NCBI RefSeq assembly: GCF_004359215.1
Contig: NC_090610.1
Location: 15,124,161-15,188,160 of the forward strand
Length of the DNA: 64,000 bases
DNA from: Bremia lactucae
Lineage: Eukaryota > Oomycota > Peronosporomycetes > Peronosporales > Peronosporaceae
Reading direction: 5' to 3'
Positions within the stretch are counted from its first letter, which is position 1, and each line of letters begins with the position of its first letter. A program made the position numbers and the translations under genes. Of this stretch, positions 20,121-31,039 are shown in pieces. The notes below the pieces were generated by a model. The model searched no databases, was not told where the DNA came from, and worked only from the letters and a program-made list of their open reading frames with translations.

Positions 20121-22649
20121 TTAAATTGCGAGCTCTCCAATGTCAGTCTTTCCATCAGCCTCTTCACCTTCTTCGTCATCTAAATCAATCTCTTCTTCAT
20201 TTGCCACTTCCACAACCTGCTTCTGACGTACATTCCGCTCCATTTGATTTTCAATAGTCTGTCCCTTCCTCTTTTCTGTGGTATCTTGTTCATCAGCGGG
20301 AGCTGCATCAAGTTGAGCTTCTAAAGCAGCCATGGCATCACCAGCAACTGCTCGTGTCGATGCTGGCACCGAAGCGGCAACCATTCCAGCAATCTTTGAC
20401 GAATCGTCATGTTGAGGAGCGAATTCCGAAGTGACGTAATTCACCTGAGAGTACTGAGCCACTACAGAGCGCTTAATACGTAACATTTCAAGAAACGTGT
20501 GCTCAGAGCCATGCGAGACTTCAAATTCATGCCACAACTTCCAGAACGTCTTCTCGTGATGACGTGGATCGCAGAATTGAGACGCGTGAGAGTAAATCGC
20601 TCGTGCTCGATCAAATTCGCCAAGTTTAGTCTCCAATTGGGCAAATTTTAGACTCAAAGGGGACACGTACTTGTCGGGTAGTTTACCAATACCTTTCTCG
20701 TATACATCCCGAACTCTTGCAACACCAAAGAATTTTTGAGCCTTTTTGACAAACTTGTTGTAAATTGAAAGCTTTTCGTTGTCAGGAACAGCGTCGGATG
20801 CACGTTCGTATATCGTCATGACATTACGCAACATGCCGTGCTGTTCTTCAAAATCGGCATACATTTCATAGTACAAATGTACAGACTTGTCTGGGGCAGC
20901 ACAAATAGCTTGTTCAAACAGATCGCGGGTGCGTTCGACCTTTGAACCAGCATATCTCTTTACAAACTGTGTCAAATACGTCTGCCACAAATCACCTGCA
21001 TGTGGAAATTTAGGAAAGAGCGCCAAGCCGCGTTCGAAAGTACGAAATGATTCTTCAAAATATTTGTTCTCCTCTAGATAGGCAGCAAAGTGAAGCACCA
21101 TCTGTGGCGTAATGATTTTATGCTCAAAAATTTCATTGTAAGCACCACGGGTTGATTCAAGATCACCAAGACTTTCCTCGAGATCCAGACGTAAAGTCCA
21201 CAATTTTACGCTTAAATGCACGTTATCCTTGGCCGTAAATGTTTGCTGCTTTCGAAGACGCAGCGTACGTGAAGGTGGCGTCGTACAAGCCTTGCGCACA
21301 ATCGCAAGTGCTTGATCAAAGTTTTCGCGCCCCACTTCCAGCTCGGCCCACTCACAGTACACTGACGCAAGCTCTTGAAACGTACGATATTTAATATCGA
21401 TAGCCTTCTTGAAAATTGCCCGTGCATTGTCTAAATCCCCGTGGCTATCGTAAAACTTGGCAAATTGAATCCATAAAGTAGGCAACCGTCCACCAGACTT
21501 GACGGAATCTACCGTTTTAACAGCTTCAGCATACGTTCGTATGACTTTGCCTGGGTCGGCTTTGACCAGCTCGACGCGCTTTTCCCACTCGCGCACATTG
21601 TGTGGATTCTGTCGCAACAGGACAGAGTTTAATAGCAGCGGCCGTCGTTCGGCCATATTTTCATACACTTTTAGCAACCGATCGACTTGAGCTTGGTGGT
21701 CCATTTCATCGTCTTCATCCTCTTGGTCGTCTTCATGCGGTCCAGCTGCCAATTCCATCTCTGCTGTTAGCATGGCTTCAATAAATTTGACATAGGCGTC
21801 AAAAATCATACTGAAATCGCGTACAGTCAGCACAGTACGAATGCCCTCTTCGTACACATCACGTGCGGATTCAAACGAGCCAAGGCGCACAAAGTACGTT
21901 GCTAACGAGCACCAAAGTTGACCGACTTCATCACTAAACTGAGTCATGCCACTTCGAAGAATCGCTTCGACATCAAGCGACTGAGCTACACGCGTCGGAT
22001 GCTGCGAGACCATATCGCAGAGCTGCATCCACATACTATGGAGTGTGCGGTCGATGCTCAAGGTGTTCTCCTGTACTGCCTCAATGAGCTGTACCAGTTG
22101 CAAGCTCGCCTCGCCGTATTGCTCGACTGAGACTAAATAATCGACAAATTCTCCTCGCTTGGACGGTTCAAGCATGAGATATCGCTTATACACCCGCACG
22201 GCCGTACGAGACACGCCAATCTGCTTTATAAAGGCCAGATACGGCGTCCAGATGCGATGGTGTTGGGTAATTGGCAGCGCTCGAAGCGCTCTATCAAAGA
22301 CATGGCGGCGCCCTGTAACTAGCCGCATTTCATTCAAGACATGAAGATAATTTAGCCACAGTTTCGGCATCGTGGAAAGCTGGGTGAGCGCACGATCATA
22401 AAGCGCCACGAGGTGGCCGAAGCTTGGCGCATCCACGCGCTGTCCTCGCACTTGTTTATCGTAGAATTCGTCCAAATAGAGCTTCCAGAGCTTATAGCTA
22501 CGTGGAAGAAATTGCAACGCACGCTCGTAGATACTACATCTGGCGGTGAGAGGGGCATCAGCCAACGCGCGAAGGAATGCAGTCCACGTTTGGATGGCAA
22601 ATGGCTGGCGCGCGGTCGCTTCTTCGTATTCGAAGATCGCACTATCGGT
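20121..22649 (-). CDS. SYF1: Pre-mRNA splicing factor SYF1/XAB2 (HAT-repeat), 5' exon unresolved
   Basis: SYF1 (human XAB2) is a scaffold of the Prp19/NineTeen complex in the nucleus, needed for splicing and, in animals, transcription-coupled repair. The exon encodes about 842 residues made of tandem HAT helices. Family signatures are clear: IYERALQFLPRSYKLW, FDRALRALPITQH.IW, LWCSLATYFVRLG, ARDVYEEGIRTV.TVRDF, RRPLLLNSVLLRQNPH, YFEESFRTFERG, ARDLFEQA and ARAIYSHASQFCDPR. An acidic tail (EEEIDLDDEEGEE) ends it. Length and order fit the family, whose members are about 850 residues. No Met codon lies between 22649 and the TTG at 22565, yet the frame there still reads like the family (IFEYEE, then PFAIQTW), so translation must start in an upstream exon. 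It is flanked on both sides by retroelements and is itself intact. Confidence 0.93.
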   Translation of the reverse strand, partial: TDSAIFEYEEATARQPFAIQTWTAFLRALADAPLTARCSIYERALQFLPRSYKLWKLYLDEFYDKQVRGQRVDAPSFGHLVALYDRALTQLSTMPKLWLNYLHVLNEMRLVTGRRHVFDRALRALPITQHHRIWTPYLAFIKQIGVSRTAVRVYKRYLMLEPSKRGEFVDYLVSVEQYGEASLQLVQLIEAVQENTLSIDRTLHSMWMQLCDMVSQHPTRVAQSLDVEAILRSGMTQFSDEVGQLWCSLATYFVRLGSFESARDVYEEGIRTVLTVRDFSMIFDAYVKFIEAMLTAEMELAAGPHEDDQEDEDDEMDHQAQVDRLLKVYENMAERRPLLLNSVLLRQNPHNVREWEKRVELVKADPGKVIRTYAEAVKTVDSVKSGGRLPTLWIQFAKFYDSHGDLDNARAIFKKAIDIKYRTFQELASVYCEWAELEVGRENFDQALAIVRKACTTPPSRTLRLRKQQTFTAKDNVHLSVKLWTLRLDLEESLGDLESTRGAYNEIFEHKIITPQMVLHFAAYLEENKYFEESFRTFERGLALFPKFPHAGDLWQTYLTQFVKRYAGSKVERTRDLFEQAICAAPDKSVHLYYEMYADFEEQHGMLRNVMTIYERASDAVPDNEKLSIYNKFVKKAQKFFGVARVRDVYEKGIGKLPDKYVSPLSLKFAQLETKLGEFDRARAIYSHASQFCDPRHHEKTFWKLWHEFEVSHGSEHTFLEMLRIKRSVVAQYSQVNYVTSEFAPQHDDSSKIAGMVAASVPASTRAVAGDAMAALEAQLDAAPADEQDTTEKRKGQTIENQMERNVRQKQVVEVANEEEIDLDDEEGEEADGKTDIGELAI

Positions 22650-22680
22650 CTATGAAGAGCATAGAAACGATTAGTGTGTA
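22650..22680 (-). other. Probable 3' splice site of SYF1
   Basis: On the minus strand CTAAT, a branch-point-like motif, is followed about 20 bp later by TTCATAG, after which the SYF1 frame starts at once. The TAG is also an in-frame stop. GTAAGT donor-like sequences occur at 22787-22792 and 22867-22872, but neither gives an obvious in-frame first exon. Confidence 0.6.
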
Positions 22681-23012
22681 TGGAACCAGGAAGAAAGACT
22701 ACGAAGTCTTGCCATGGTCATCTCGGAGGCACTCGGAGGCTGCAGCATTGCCATCATTTTGTACGTTCAGTCAAACCTTTGGGTTTACTTACCTTTTAAG
22801 ATGCATTCTGCTGGAGAGGTTTTTCGTATTGCTAATCTTAATATTTCCTCGACATTAAAAGTAATAACTTACCTGTTAAATTTGTCTTATCAAGATTATT
22901 TTTCGCTTAGCCAATTACATGCAAATGGAGTTCACCACATTGCAAATTGGAAATGGCCATCCACAACCGTAATGATTTGAAAAACAGTTCATTCTTAAAA
23001 TTTCGATCTCGC
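22681..23012. other. 5' region of SYF1
   Basis: This region is expected to hold the intron, first coding exon and promoter of SYF1. I cannot fix them. An ATG on the minus strand lies at 22801-22803, directly before a GTAAGT donor, but joins the main exon out of frame. Confidence 0.4.
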
Positions 23013-23099
23013 CACCGGTGCTACGGAGCTACCTCGCTCCTAAGTCAGAGGTAGACTTAACTCAAAGAGTCACTTTGTTCAATAGGACTAATAAGTCTA
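23013..23099 (-). repeat. gypsy-C LTR fragment
   Basis: GCTACGGAGCTACCTCGCTC matches, in reverse, the end of the gypsy-C LTR at about 29345-29371. Only the last part of the LTR is present, between SYF1 and fragment A3. Confidence 0.65.
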
Positions 23100-25590
23100 A
23101 CGACTAATGTAACGGCTCTAATTGGGTGGGTATGTGTTGTAGACGCATGCCCCGAATCGTTAATGACGAATTCGACCATCGATAAAAGCTCGGTCCAATA
23201 TGGATACGATTGGACGCAACCTTGACGTATCTCTTCGAGGACGCGATTAACGCGTTCCGTCTGACCATCTGTCTCTGGATGATCAGTAGTTGACATAGTC
23301 AGCGGTGTTCCGAGAGATCGGAACACGGGATAAAACTTCGCCGTGAATTGTAGATCTCTATCCGAGACCAGTTCACGGGGTAAACCGTTGAGTTTGAATA
23401 TCATGTCGTTAAAGACGCGGGCACAGCCCGGAGCCGTGATTGACTCTGGTACCGCAGCAAGATATACCATCTTGCTGAATCTGTCTACAAAATTAATTTT
23501 GCGATCGTCTTCGGGAAATCCGAAGACGAAGTCCATAGATACGGACTGCCAACATTCTGCCAGAAGTAGTAGAGGTAGGAGATGTGCATGGGATGAAGGA
23601 CTAGGCTTCACCCGTTGACAACCTCGCAAGCACGAATGTACTTGCGCACGAACTGATACTGGCGGGGCCAGTAAAAGTCGCGACTTACTGTGAGATAAGT
23701 CTTCTCACGTCCACGAAGCCCACACGTTGGTGCATCGTGACACTCATACATGAAACGCAAGCGCAACTCATTTTGAGTTGCGACGACGACACGTGGAGTG
23801 TCGCCGGCAACGCTGTGTAATACAATAAGCCGTTGCGTGTTGTGTATCTCATCGGATAACAATCGATATACAGCCGGTAGATCATTAAAATATTTATTGG
23901 ATGATTTCATCAGATGATCCATTAAACGCAGAAGGTCATTATCTTCTGCGTTGGCTTTCTTTATGTCATCAAACAAGGTTGCCGACGGAATACTCGAAAT
24001 GAGTGTTGCAACAGTGGAATGCGCAGCCGGCTCGAAATCGGGTCGGCGTGATAACGCATCAGCAACGACATTAAGTCGTCCTGGTTTATATTCCACGGAG
24101 ATATTATACTCCGCGAAAAAGGATAGCCACCTCGCCATTCTTTGCGAGAGGTGTGGGCTATTTACGGCCGTGCGTAATGACACATGGTCCGTATATACGA
24201 TGAACGGTCTATCTCCGAGGAGAAAGACCCTAAACTTAGCCAGTGCATAATTCATTGCAAGTAGTTCCTTGTCATGCACTAAGTAATTGCGTTCACTGGT
24301 TGCACTGACGCGATTGGCAATAGACGACGCGCTCCGCGCCGTCTGTATCGTATTGCATTAACGCACAGCCGATTGTGAAATCGCTGGCGTCACAGACCCC
24401 ATGGAATGGTCTGCAATCGCCATGAAGGCGATTGCATCAAGCTTTGCTTGATACCTTTAAAGGAACGCTGACAATCAGCGTTCCATAGCCATTTCTCGTC
24501 TTTTTAAAGAGACGAGAGAGATGAACTGTCATCTCTGCATAATTGCGAGGGTACTTGTGGAAGTACGCCGCTAAACCAAGGAACTTTCTATGTCCCTTGA
24601 CATCGACTGGAACTGGCCAGTCGGTAATTACCTTGATATTTTTTGAATCAGGGCGCTCGCCGTGTGTACCGACGACGCACCCAAGAAGTGGTATTTTGCT
24701 TGCAGCGACTATACACTTCTTGAGATTTTGCGTACAACTTATATTCTCGCATAATTGTAAGAACCTGACGAACGTGAGTTTTATGAACTCCCACGTCCGT
24801 CTTACCGTCCATGGCCCGGCTATGGACGAACACATCGTAAAAATAGCTTTATGCGAATTCTTGCACCGGTCTCAACAGATTCGTTACGCATCTGTTGAGT
24901 TTTTTTGCAGGGCGTTACTAAGCCCCTGTGGTATCACTACCATTCTCAGAGCATCCCACAGGGAGTGCTCACTGCTGTGTACGGGATGTCCTGTTCACGC
25001 ATAAGGAGTTGATATAACCCATCCATTAGATCCATAGACGAAAGGATCGTGCTCTTAGACATACCATCTATGATTACATCTTATCTAGGTATTGGCGTTT
25101 GAGCCAGTACCGTTGCAGCATTCAGTTTCTTGAACGCGTGCACTATCCGCCACCCTCCTCTGGCTTTTTGCACACAGAAGGTCGGAGAGCTATGTGGGGA
25201 GGCTGACTCTCTTACATGGACCGCTTTTAATCTATCGGTAAAGAATTTATCGATCGCAAGTACTTGTTCACGAGGCAGTGGCCACTGCTTCATGACACAG
25301 TACTTCAAGCCCGGTTTGAGCTCGATCCTTGTCGAGTGCCTTTATCCTTAGGCAACTCGCATGGAACTGCTTGAGGGAATACATCCCTGTATTCAATTGA
25401 ATCCTTGTATAAAGAATTTGTCTTAAGTGACCCTTAGGATTAAGAAGTATAACTTTCAATCCGAGTCTTCACATCGCGAACACTTTCGCCCATCGATGAG
25501 CTGCTAAAAACTCGTTCGTTTTCTGCAATTATTGCCGCTGACCGAATATCGGCAACGTATTCGTCCTTTGTGACGAGTACGTAGATCTGC
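23100..25590 (-). pseudogene. gypsy-A pol fragment A3
   Basis: Read right to left: the protease-RT spacer, RT (starting near 25330, with the YFDD region mutated near 24840), RNase H (VYTDHVSLRTA near 24200) and integrase. The integrase piece 23057-23629 keeps all three catalytic positions (SMDFVFG, VSDRDLQF, ERVNRVLEE). Stops interrupt RT. No gag, LTR or chromodomain is attached, and the right end abuts a gag piece in the opposite orientation. 24016-25327 is almost identical to A2. Confidence 0.88.
24016..25327 (-). repeat. 1.31-kb near-identical tract shared with 35065-36376
   Basis: The same sequence occurs at a constant offset of 11049 bp in A2; I saw one difference (AGCAACG against AGCGACG near 24063). 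Outside these limits A3 and A2 differ often and contain indels. Confidence 0.92.
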
Positions 25591-25596
25591 CTGATA

Positions 25597-25875
25597 CTGG
25601 ATTCGTCAAGTTGGCAGATGCGATAAGTGCTTGTCACATTGTCGACGAGCAAATGCAAGTCGCATTGCTCAATCAAATTTGGCAGGCTGTGGCAAAAATT
25701 GGGCGCTAGACCTTATGTTGCGCGACCCATATGTCATTGGGTTGCTAGGGGCTTTTAAAACTCGGCTAAAAAAACAGACCTCTAATTTTCCTAGGGCTGA
25801 GTTCAGAGCTCGATCGGAGCTTCTGAAACTCAAGCATGACAGCGTGATGTTCGCGCTTATGCCCAGCACGCATTA
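25597..25875 (+). pseudogene. gypsy-A gag fragment in opposite orientation to A3
   Basis: This plus-strand piece matches A1 gag at about 2000-2255 (GTCGACGAGCAAATGCAAGT, then the CGCGACCCATA, GGGCTGAGTTCAGAGCTCG and TCTGAAACT stretches). It directly follows minus-strand pol of A3. Frameshifts are present. Confidence 0.85.
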
Positions 25876-27540
25876 AATGTGTGGAGTGGATCAGCGATCA
25901 TTAACGATCCTTCGAATCGATTCTCTTCTTAAGTTCCAAAATTCCGAGACGTGGTGTGTCACAATTAACCGTCCGCATAGAAGTGTGCATCATTACATTG
26001 ACTTGGTTACTGGAATCAGATATTTTACTGGCGTTCACCAAACGAGCAGTGTGACGTCATTGATGAATTCTTCTGTGTTAAGCACGAGGCTGGAATGATT
26101 CGACACCAACATGTTATGTCATAAACAAAACGGTAAATGCTTTGTACATGCTTACAGTAAGCTTAATGATGCTACTATACCGGCACAGACACCAATTCCT
26201 AGAATGGCTGCTTCTCCTAAAGTTTTGGTGAGGGAACGGTTCGCTTCACTTAGTCAATTATTACTATCAGCTGCTCATGCAAGCTACTGACATCCGCTTA
26301 CAGCGGTAAGCAGCCTTAGTGGGATGCTGTAGGATTGGCTAGTTACGCTTTAGGGCTTTTTAATGCTATTTTGAACATCTAGTGACACAATTATTGCGTC
26401 ATCATCTAGAAGATTCACATACTTATTTGCTGTTTAATTCATAGCTAGACGGAAAAGTGGCGGTCTGATGTGGAAACCCATTCTGCGAAGTGTGTAAGTG
26501 CCTTCGAACAAATAAGCTGTATGACAACGTATCTAAATACGTCTTCAATGCAAAAGATTTTTTCTTCTTAGGGTTAGTCTTTGGAAAAGCAGGCCTGGGA
26601 GCAGAACCTGCTACAATTAAATCCGTTGTTAATTGGCCGGTTCCTAAGAACCAAAAGACCTGAGTGAGTAGCAGAGTTTAGCCAACTATATGCACAAATG
26701 TAGCAAAAAATTACGCGGATATGGCTCGGCCATTATCAAATCTACGTTAAGAAATCAAAATGATGCTGGAATAGCACATAGAATGACGTTTTGAATACAG
26801 TAAGGGATAGCCTCGCCCATGCCCCGATTTTGGCTCTGCCAATCCTGATCGGTCTTTCAAGCTTGTCTGTGACGACACTGAGCATACTTCGTGGCGAGAA
26901 GATGCTTACTATGAAGTATGTTCTTGTCAAATTCAGGGTACATCTGCAAGTCTCTTAGCTTTTTGTAGTCTATTCAGATCATGAGCCTTTAGGTTCTGCG
27001 ACTAAGTCGCCTCATCTCTCGCAGAGAATGGCTCGATTGATTTTCATTTGCTGAATAAAACTTTTTAGGTGAAAAAAAAAGCCTGAAAAAAAATGCTTTG
27101 GTTGATGCATTATCATGCAGGCGAGATTAGGATCTGGCTCATTTCACACGTGTAACGTCACCACTCCATTACTTGATTCAATTGGCACATGCCAATGATG
27201 AACAGTGTGTGGCTTTGCTACAAGCTATCGGAAGCAATGAGTATAACATTTGGACGGTAAATGTCGAGATGACTACGTGCGGGGTTGCATCGATACTCAA
27301 TCGAAAATGGCCTTTTTGTGCTATTGCACCGCCAACGCTTTGACGGAAGCACCTATGCGTTGTTGAATTTTAAGATAAGGATGTACCAATGTTCTGGGAA
27401 CGGATTTTGGAGTCCGGCAGGATTCGTATTTACGCGAAAGCGTGTTGGGTGGGGACTCCTTATTTTTGCTTAGGTACGGAGTACGTCTATCAAAGTCCTA
27501 ATACTTTCCGTCTTTAAAAGGTAGCGAGGAATCGAAGATC
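25876..27540 (+). pseudogene. gypsy-C pol relic (C-a)
   Basis: A plus-strand Ty3/gypsy RT-RNase H region. EQCDVIDEFFCVKHEAGMIR lies near 26045-26105, HAYSKLNDATIPAQTPIPR near 26150-26205, and the thumb near 26580-26680 (NWPVPKNQK-like). RNase H traces VKFRVHLQVS and VVYSDHEPLGSATKSPHLSQRMAR run about 26925-27035, then a VDALSCRRD-like end near 27105. It is heavily broken by stops. It is assigned to family C because a C-type LTR follows. Confidence 0.75.
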
Positions 27541-27664
27541 CACGTTTAGTTGTCATACGAAAAAATATATGCCAAAACAACCGTGGATTTAGCTGTTGAG
27601 TATCAAACCTCTAAGAAGAAATGCAGAACTCGATTTCAACCGTCTGATGGGGGTTATAAGGTAC
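27541..27664. other. Unresolved 3' part of C-a
   Basis: Between the readable pol and the C-type LTR. It may be degraded integrase; nothing can be called. Confidence 0.3.
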
Positions 27665-28285
27665 ACGTTATCACACCCATTAGACTGTGGGTTGCTAAAC
27701 CGTAAGGACGCCACAATTTACACTATGCGTAAGATACCCTTTTCTTCATTAATTTAGGTATTTTCGTTAAATTTCTTTTATTAATAGATAGTTTACGTGG
27801 CAGCCGCCAGGTAAAATAAAGTGGTGCTAAGGCGAATCGACAACTCGTCGACAGCTCGAATAATATACTTGATTGCATATAAAATCGATCGCGAGAATTT
27901 GCAGTGCCTTTCTTTACTATTCTAGTATCTTGCCCGAGTGCTGTAAGGAGGTGGACTTAAGATCCGCTAGAAATTAACTATCTGCGTATGTTCAAACCAC
28001 AGAATCTGTTTTTAGATATGTTGGCAGAATTATACAATTCAGAAACATAAACTAAGCTTGGTTCCCTTGCGATTTCATTAGTAAGAGTACAAAACCTTCC
28101 AAAGGTACATACTCATGGGCCTTAGTACCACTTGAATCTACGAACCATTGAGTTCGTAAAACATAACTCTTTAAGCTCTACGAGCTTGTGAAACTCTTCG
28201 ATCTGTTGCCTTTATTAATTCTGTAGATGTACAAGTCTTCCTCTTACTTAAAGAGTGAGGTAATTAAGCTTTTTTTAACATACTA
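27665..28285 (+). repeat. gypsy-C LTR (C-a 3' LTR), decayed
   Basis: It shares, in order, a CACACCCATTAG start, GCGTAAGATACCCTTTT, GGCAGCCGCCAGGTA, CCTTCCAAAGGTACATACTC and a CTTAAAGAGTGAGGTA end with the LTRs at 28906-29371 and 58674-59045. Limits are approximate. Confidence 0.6.
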
Positions 28286-28905
28286 TCTGCAAGGTTTAAT
28301 ATTTCATTATTGAATTTTGTTCCACTGATTTTTCCATAATCTGTACAATATAAGATATCATTGAAAGTGACCACCGATCCGCTCTTCAATCAATAAGTAT
28401 CCATATTTGAATTAAGTAAGAATCTAGGTGATATAGGTGCAACTAGCAAGCTTTTTTTATAGTGCGAACGGTAAAGCTGTCTAAGTCTTTCAACAAAAAT
28501 CCGGCATAAATTAGTTAAAGGTGCCTTGTGTACGGAATAGTTTAGTAAAAGATAGTGCAGAGGTCTGTTCAAATGCTGTCTAAAATGAAAAGAAGGAGTG
28601 ACGCGAACCAGATATGCCATGAAAGGATGGTGAAATGCATTTGAAAAGAATGCAGACCGATGATTCTGGAGCCGGGTGATTTGAAAACATACTTGAAACT
28701 TGAAAGTAAAATGATGCAAGAAGTCAATTGCTGACAATAAGATGTCAAACCGAGCGTTATAGCGCTTACCGCAGTATGTCAACTGTTCAGAGCGATAAAT
28801 TCTATCCATTAATAGACAAAGAATCGACTTAAAAAGTCTGAGACATGTAACTTTCCCGGTGGTGCCACTTAAAACAATTCCAAAGATAAATGAAGTAAGT
28901 ACGCG
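28286..28905. other. Unassigned AT-rich segment between two gypsy-C LTRs
   Basis: A 186-codon open frame on the minus strand (28390-28950) has no recognisable family features and is not called a gene. The segment may be the remains of a deleted internal region. Confidence 0.35.
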
Positions 28906-29371
28906 TGTAATGGAACACACATCAATTGGAGAACCGTTGTTGTGGTACATTAACTTTATGTGTAAAATACCCTTTTATCTTATTCTGAAATAGTAACTTA
29001 CTTGAATTCCATTTATTATGGGTAACAAATGTGGTCGCCGCCAGATATAAATTTGGCGGCCGGAATCAATTTTTAATTAACTAGGATAATATTTAGATTT
29101 AAATGCTGACATAAAGTACAGTTCTTCTTTTGATCTTAAAGGGTTTAGTGCCTTCCTAAAGCTTGCGCATTGATCTGTAGGAGATAGAAGCCTTTGGGCA
29201 CTAGTTGCCACTTGGTTCTACGAACTCCTATATCCCTTGAACTAGAATTATATTAAGCTTACACGCTTGTAAGATTCCCTGAGTTGTTAAACCTACTAAT
29301 TCTATAAAATTGAGAGACTTTCTGAGTCTAAAGTCTTCCTTTGACTTTAGGAGCGAGGTAGCTCCGCTACA
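28906..29371 (+). repeat. 5' LTR of C-b
   Basis: It runs from TGTAATGGAACACACA to CTCCGCTACA (466 bp). 58674 onwards starts TGTAATGGGGCACACA, close to the TGTAACGGGG of families A, D and F. A GGTCGCCGCCAGATATAAAT block near 29032 is identical in the 58.7-kb copy. Confidence 0.8.
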
Positions 29372-29373
29372 CC

Positions 29374-29388
29374 TGGTAGTACTCTTAG
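29374..29388 (+). other. Primer-binding site of C-b
   Basis: TGGTAGTACTCTTAG begins two bases after the LTR, the same spacing as in A1. Confidence 0.65.
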
Positions 29389-29429
29389 TCAATCTACGCC
29401 TGAGTCTTTGTAAGACAACCTTCACTGTA

Positions 29430-30450
29430 ATGGAAGAGTTTCCAGAGCTTTCAAAGGCGCAACGCGCATCTCATGACAAGCTCAAAAATGCATTAGGGCT
29501 TAAACATGTAGAGTTCATTATATCCGAGGAAAAAGAGGTCCTGCATACAAGTCTTGAAGCCTTCATGCGATATAAATCCTCCCTGGTAGGCCAGATACAT
29601 CTCTGTGCCTGATTCTGAGCCGATTGCTCGCCCTCTAGTCGTCAATGCAAAGACATTTAAGGGGCAAGAGGGAGAAAATCTCCTTTCTTGGATTAAGCAG
29701 ATGGATATGTTCATTGCCTCCGCCTTGATCTTAAAATAACGACAAAAGGTGTTATGGCCATTAACAAACTCGGTGGTAGAGCCATTGAGTGGGCATTATT
29801 GTGCACCACGTCCATAAACGACGCTTTTCCCTCATGTGATTCGCTGAAACAGCAAACGACCAGCATGTTTGCACCGCCTGATCAGGCTTATCGCTAACAA
29901 GCACGGCTCCTAGTGACTCAAAAGGGTAAACGAACTCTAGAGGACTTTGTCGAGGAGTTAAGGACCTCATTGCATCTATGCATCAAGACCCGGTGCGAAA
30001 CAATTGTCGTATCAGTTTTTATGTGGGGTCTTAATGAGGTCGTTGCCCGGACGGGATTATTCCGGTCTCATCCTGCTACTTTCGAAGAGGCAGTTGCCAT
30101 AGCGCTACGCGATGAGTTCGATTTTAAGTCGGCTTGTGTCAGCACGCCTGTTTACCGATCAAGCTTCGAGCACATGTGTACCGTCTAATAGAACAGAACC
30201 CATGAATATATGCCTCGTCGAGGAAGAAGAAGAGGCTTTTCAAGCTGTGGAACATAATAAGAAAATCCGTAGATGTTATATGTGCGGAAGCACGAAACGT
30301 TTTCGTCCGGCCTACCCCTACGAAACACGTGTATATCTCGAAAGAGCACCGATTCCGACCTATACCAGAAATTTGATACGAGGCACGAAAACGTCGATAC
30401 CAAGTAGGTGCGGGGCGCCCTACTGTGGAAGACCTAGGCTCTGTTGAGCC
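29430..30450 (+). pseudogene. gypsy-C gag relic
   Basis: The N terminus opens MEEFPELSKAQRASHDKLKN at 29430. After a stop near 29610 a Gag capsid region continues in changing frames (ENLLSWIKQMDMFIA near 29680; RTLEDFVEELRTSLH near 29930; LNEVVARTGLFRSHPATFEEA near 30030-30095). A degenerate zinc knuckle CYMCGSTKRFRPAY is near 30275-30315, with the His and last Cys replaced. Confidence 0.8.
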
Positions 30451-30519
30451 TGTAGGAGATGATTGTAAACAGGACATAGCCGCAATTAGCTCGGTGCGTA
30501 ATGGCACGGGGCGTGAGTA

Positions 30520-30905
30520 CAAGCCGAGCTTGTTATTTCATCTAGCGACTGTGAAGGGCTTTGATAAGCCATTGTCAATTTTAATTGACTCAGGGGCGTC
30601 TTGCAATTATGCTTGATCAACAATACATTGAGGCCCTTAAAGCGCATGAATCTGATACAATCACTGTTAGCTTAGCAAATGGGACTCGTGCACTGTTCCT
30701 CCAGTTCCTTTAAGCTTAGGCAAAAGGTTCTGGACTTTGACATTATGAAATGCTGTCTCGTTCTTGATTTGGATTCGATATATAATCTCATCTTTGGTAT
30801 GACCTGGCTTGGACGCCATGAGTTATGAATCTATTGGAGGTCTAAGACCTTAGGCACCACGCGTAATGTTGTTAGCAAAGCTTTAAAGAGTTATAAACCC
30901 ACCTT
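30520..30905 (+). pseudogene. gypsy-C protease relic
   Basis: The aspartic protease site ILIDSGASCNYA lies at 30578-30613. Frames then shift, and a second half LIFGMTWLGRH near 30790-30825 corresponds to the usual hydrophobic-GMPWL end of gypsy proteases. Confidence 0.8.
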
Positions 30906-31039
30906 TGCTAGGCAACAAAAGCGCTATTGGCGCGGATAACTTACTGAGTCTGTCAGTGCTTTAGATTTGAGAATGTCTGAGATAATTAACTCCAATGTTG
31001 TAAACATTAATTCTGAGCTCGACTCAGAAAAAGGGGGTG

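Noticed and set aside
20887..22655. Several plus-strand frames across the SYF1 locus
   Set aside because: They are shadows of the intact HAT-repeat gene on the minus strand.
28390..28950. 186-codon minus-strand frame
   Set aside because: Long for its surroundings, but no domain, biased composition and a position between two decayed LTRs; kept only as an unassigned segment.
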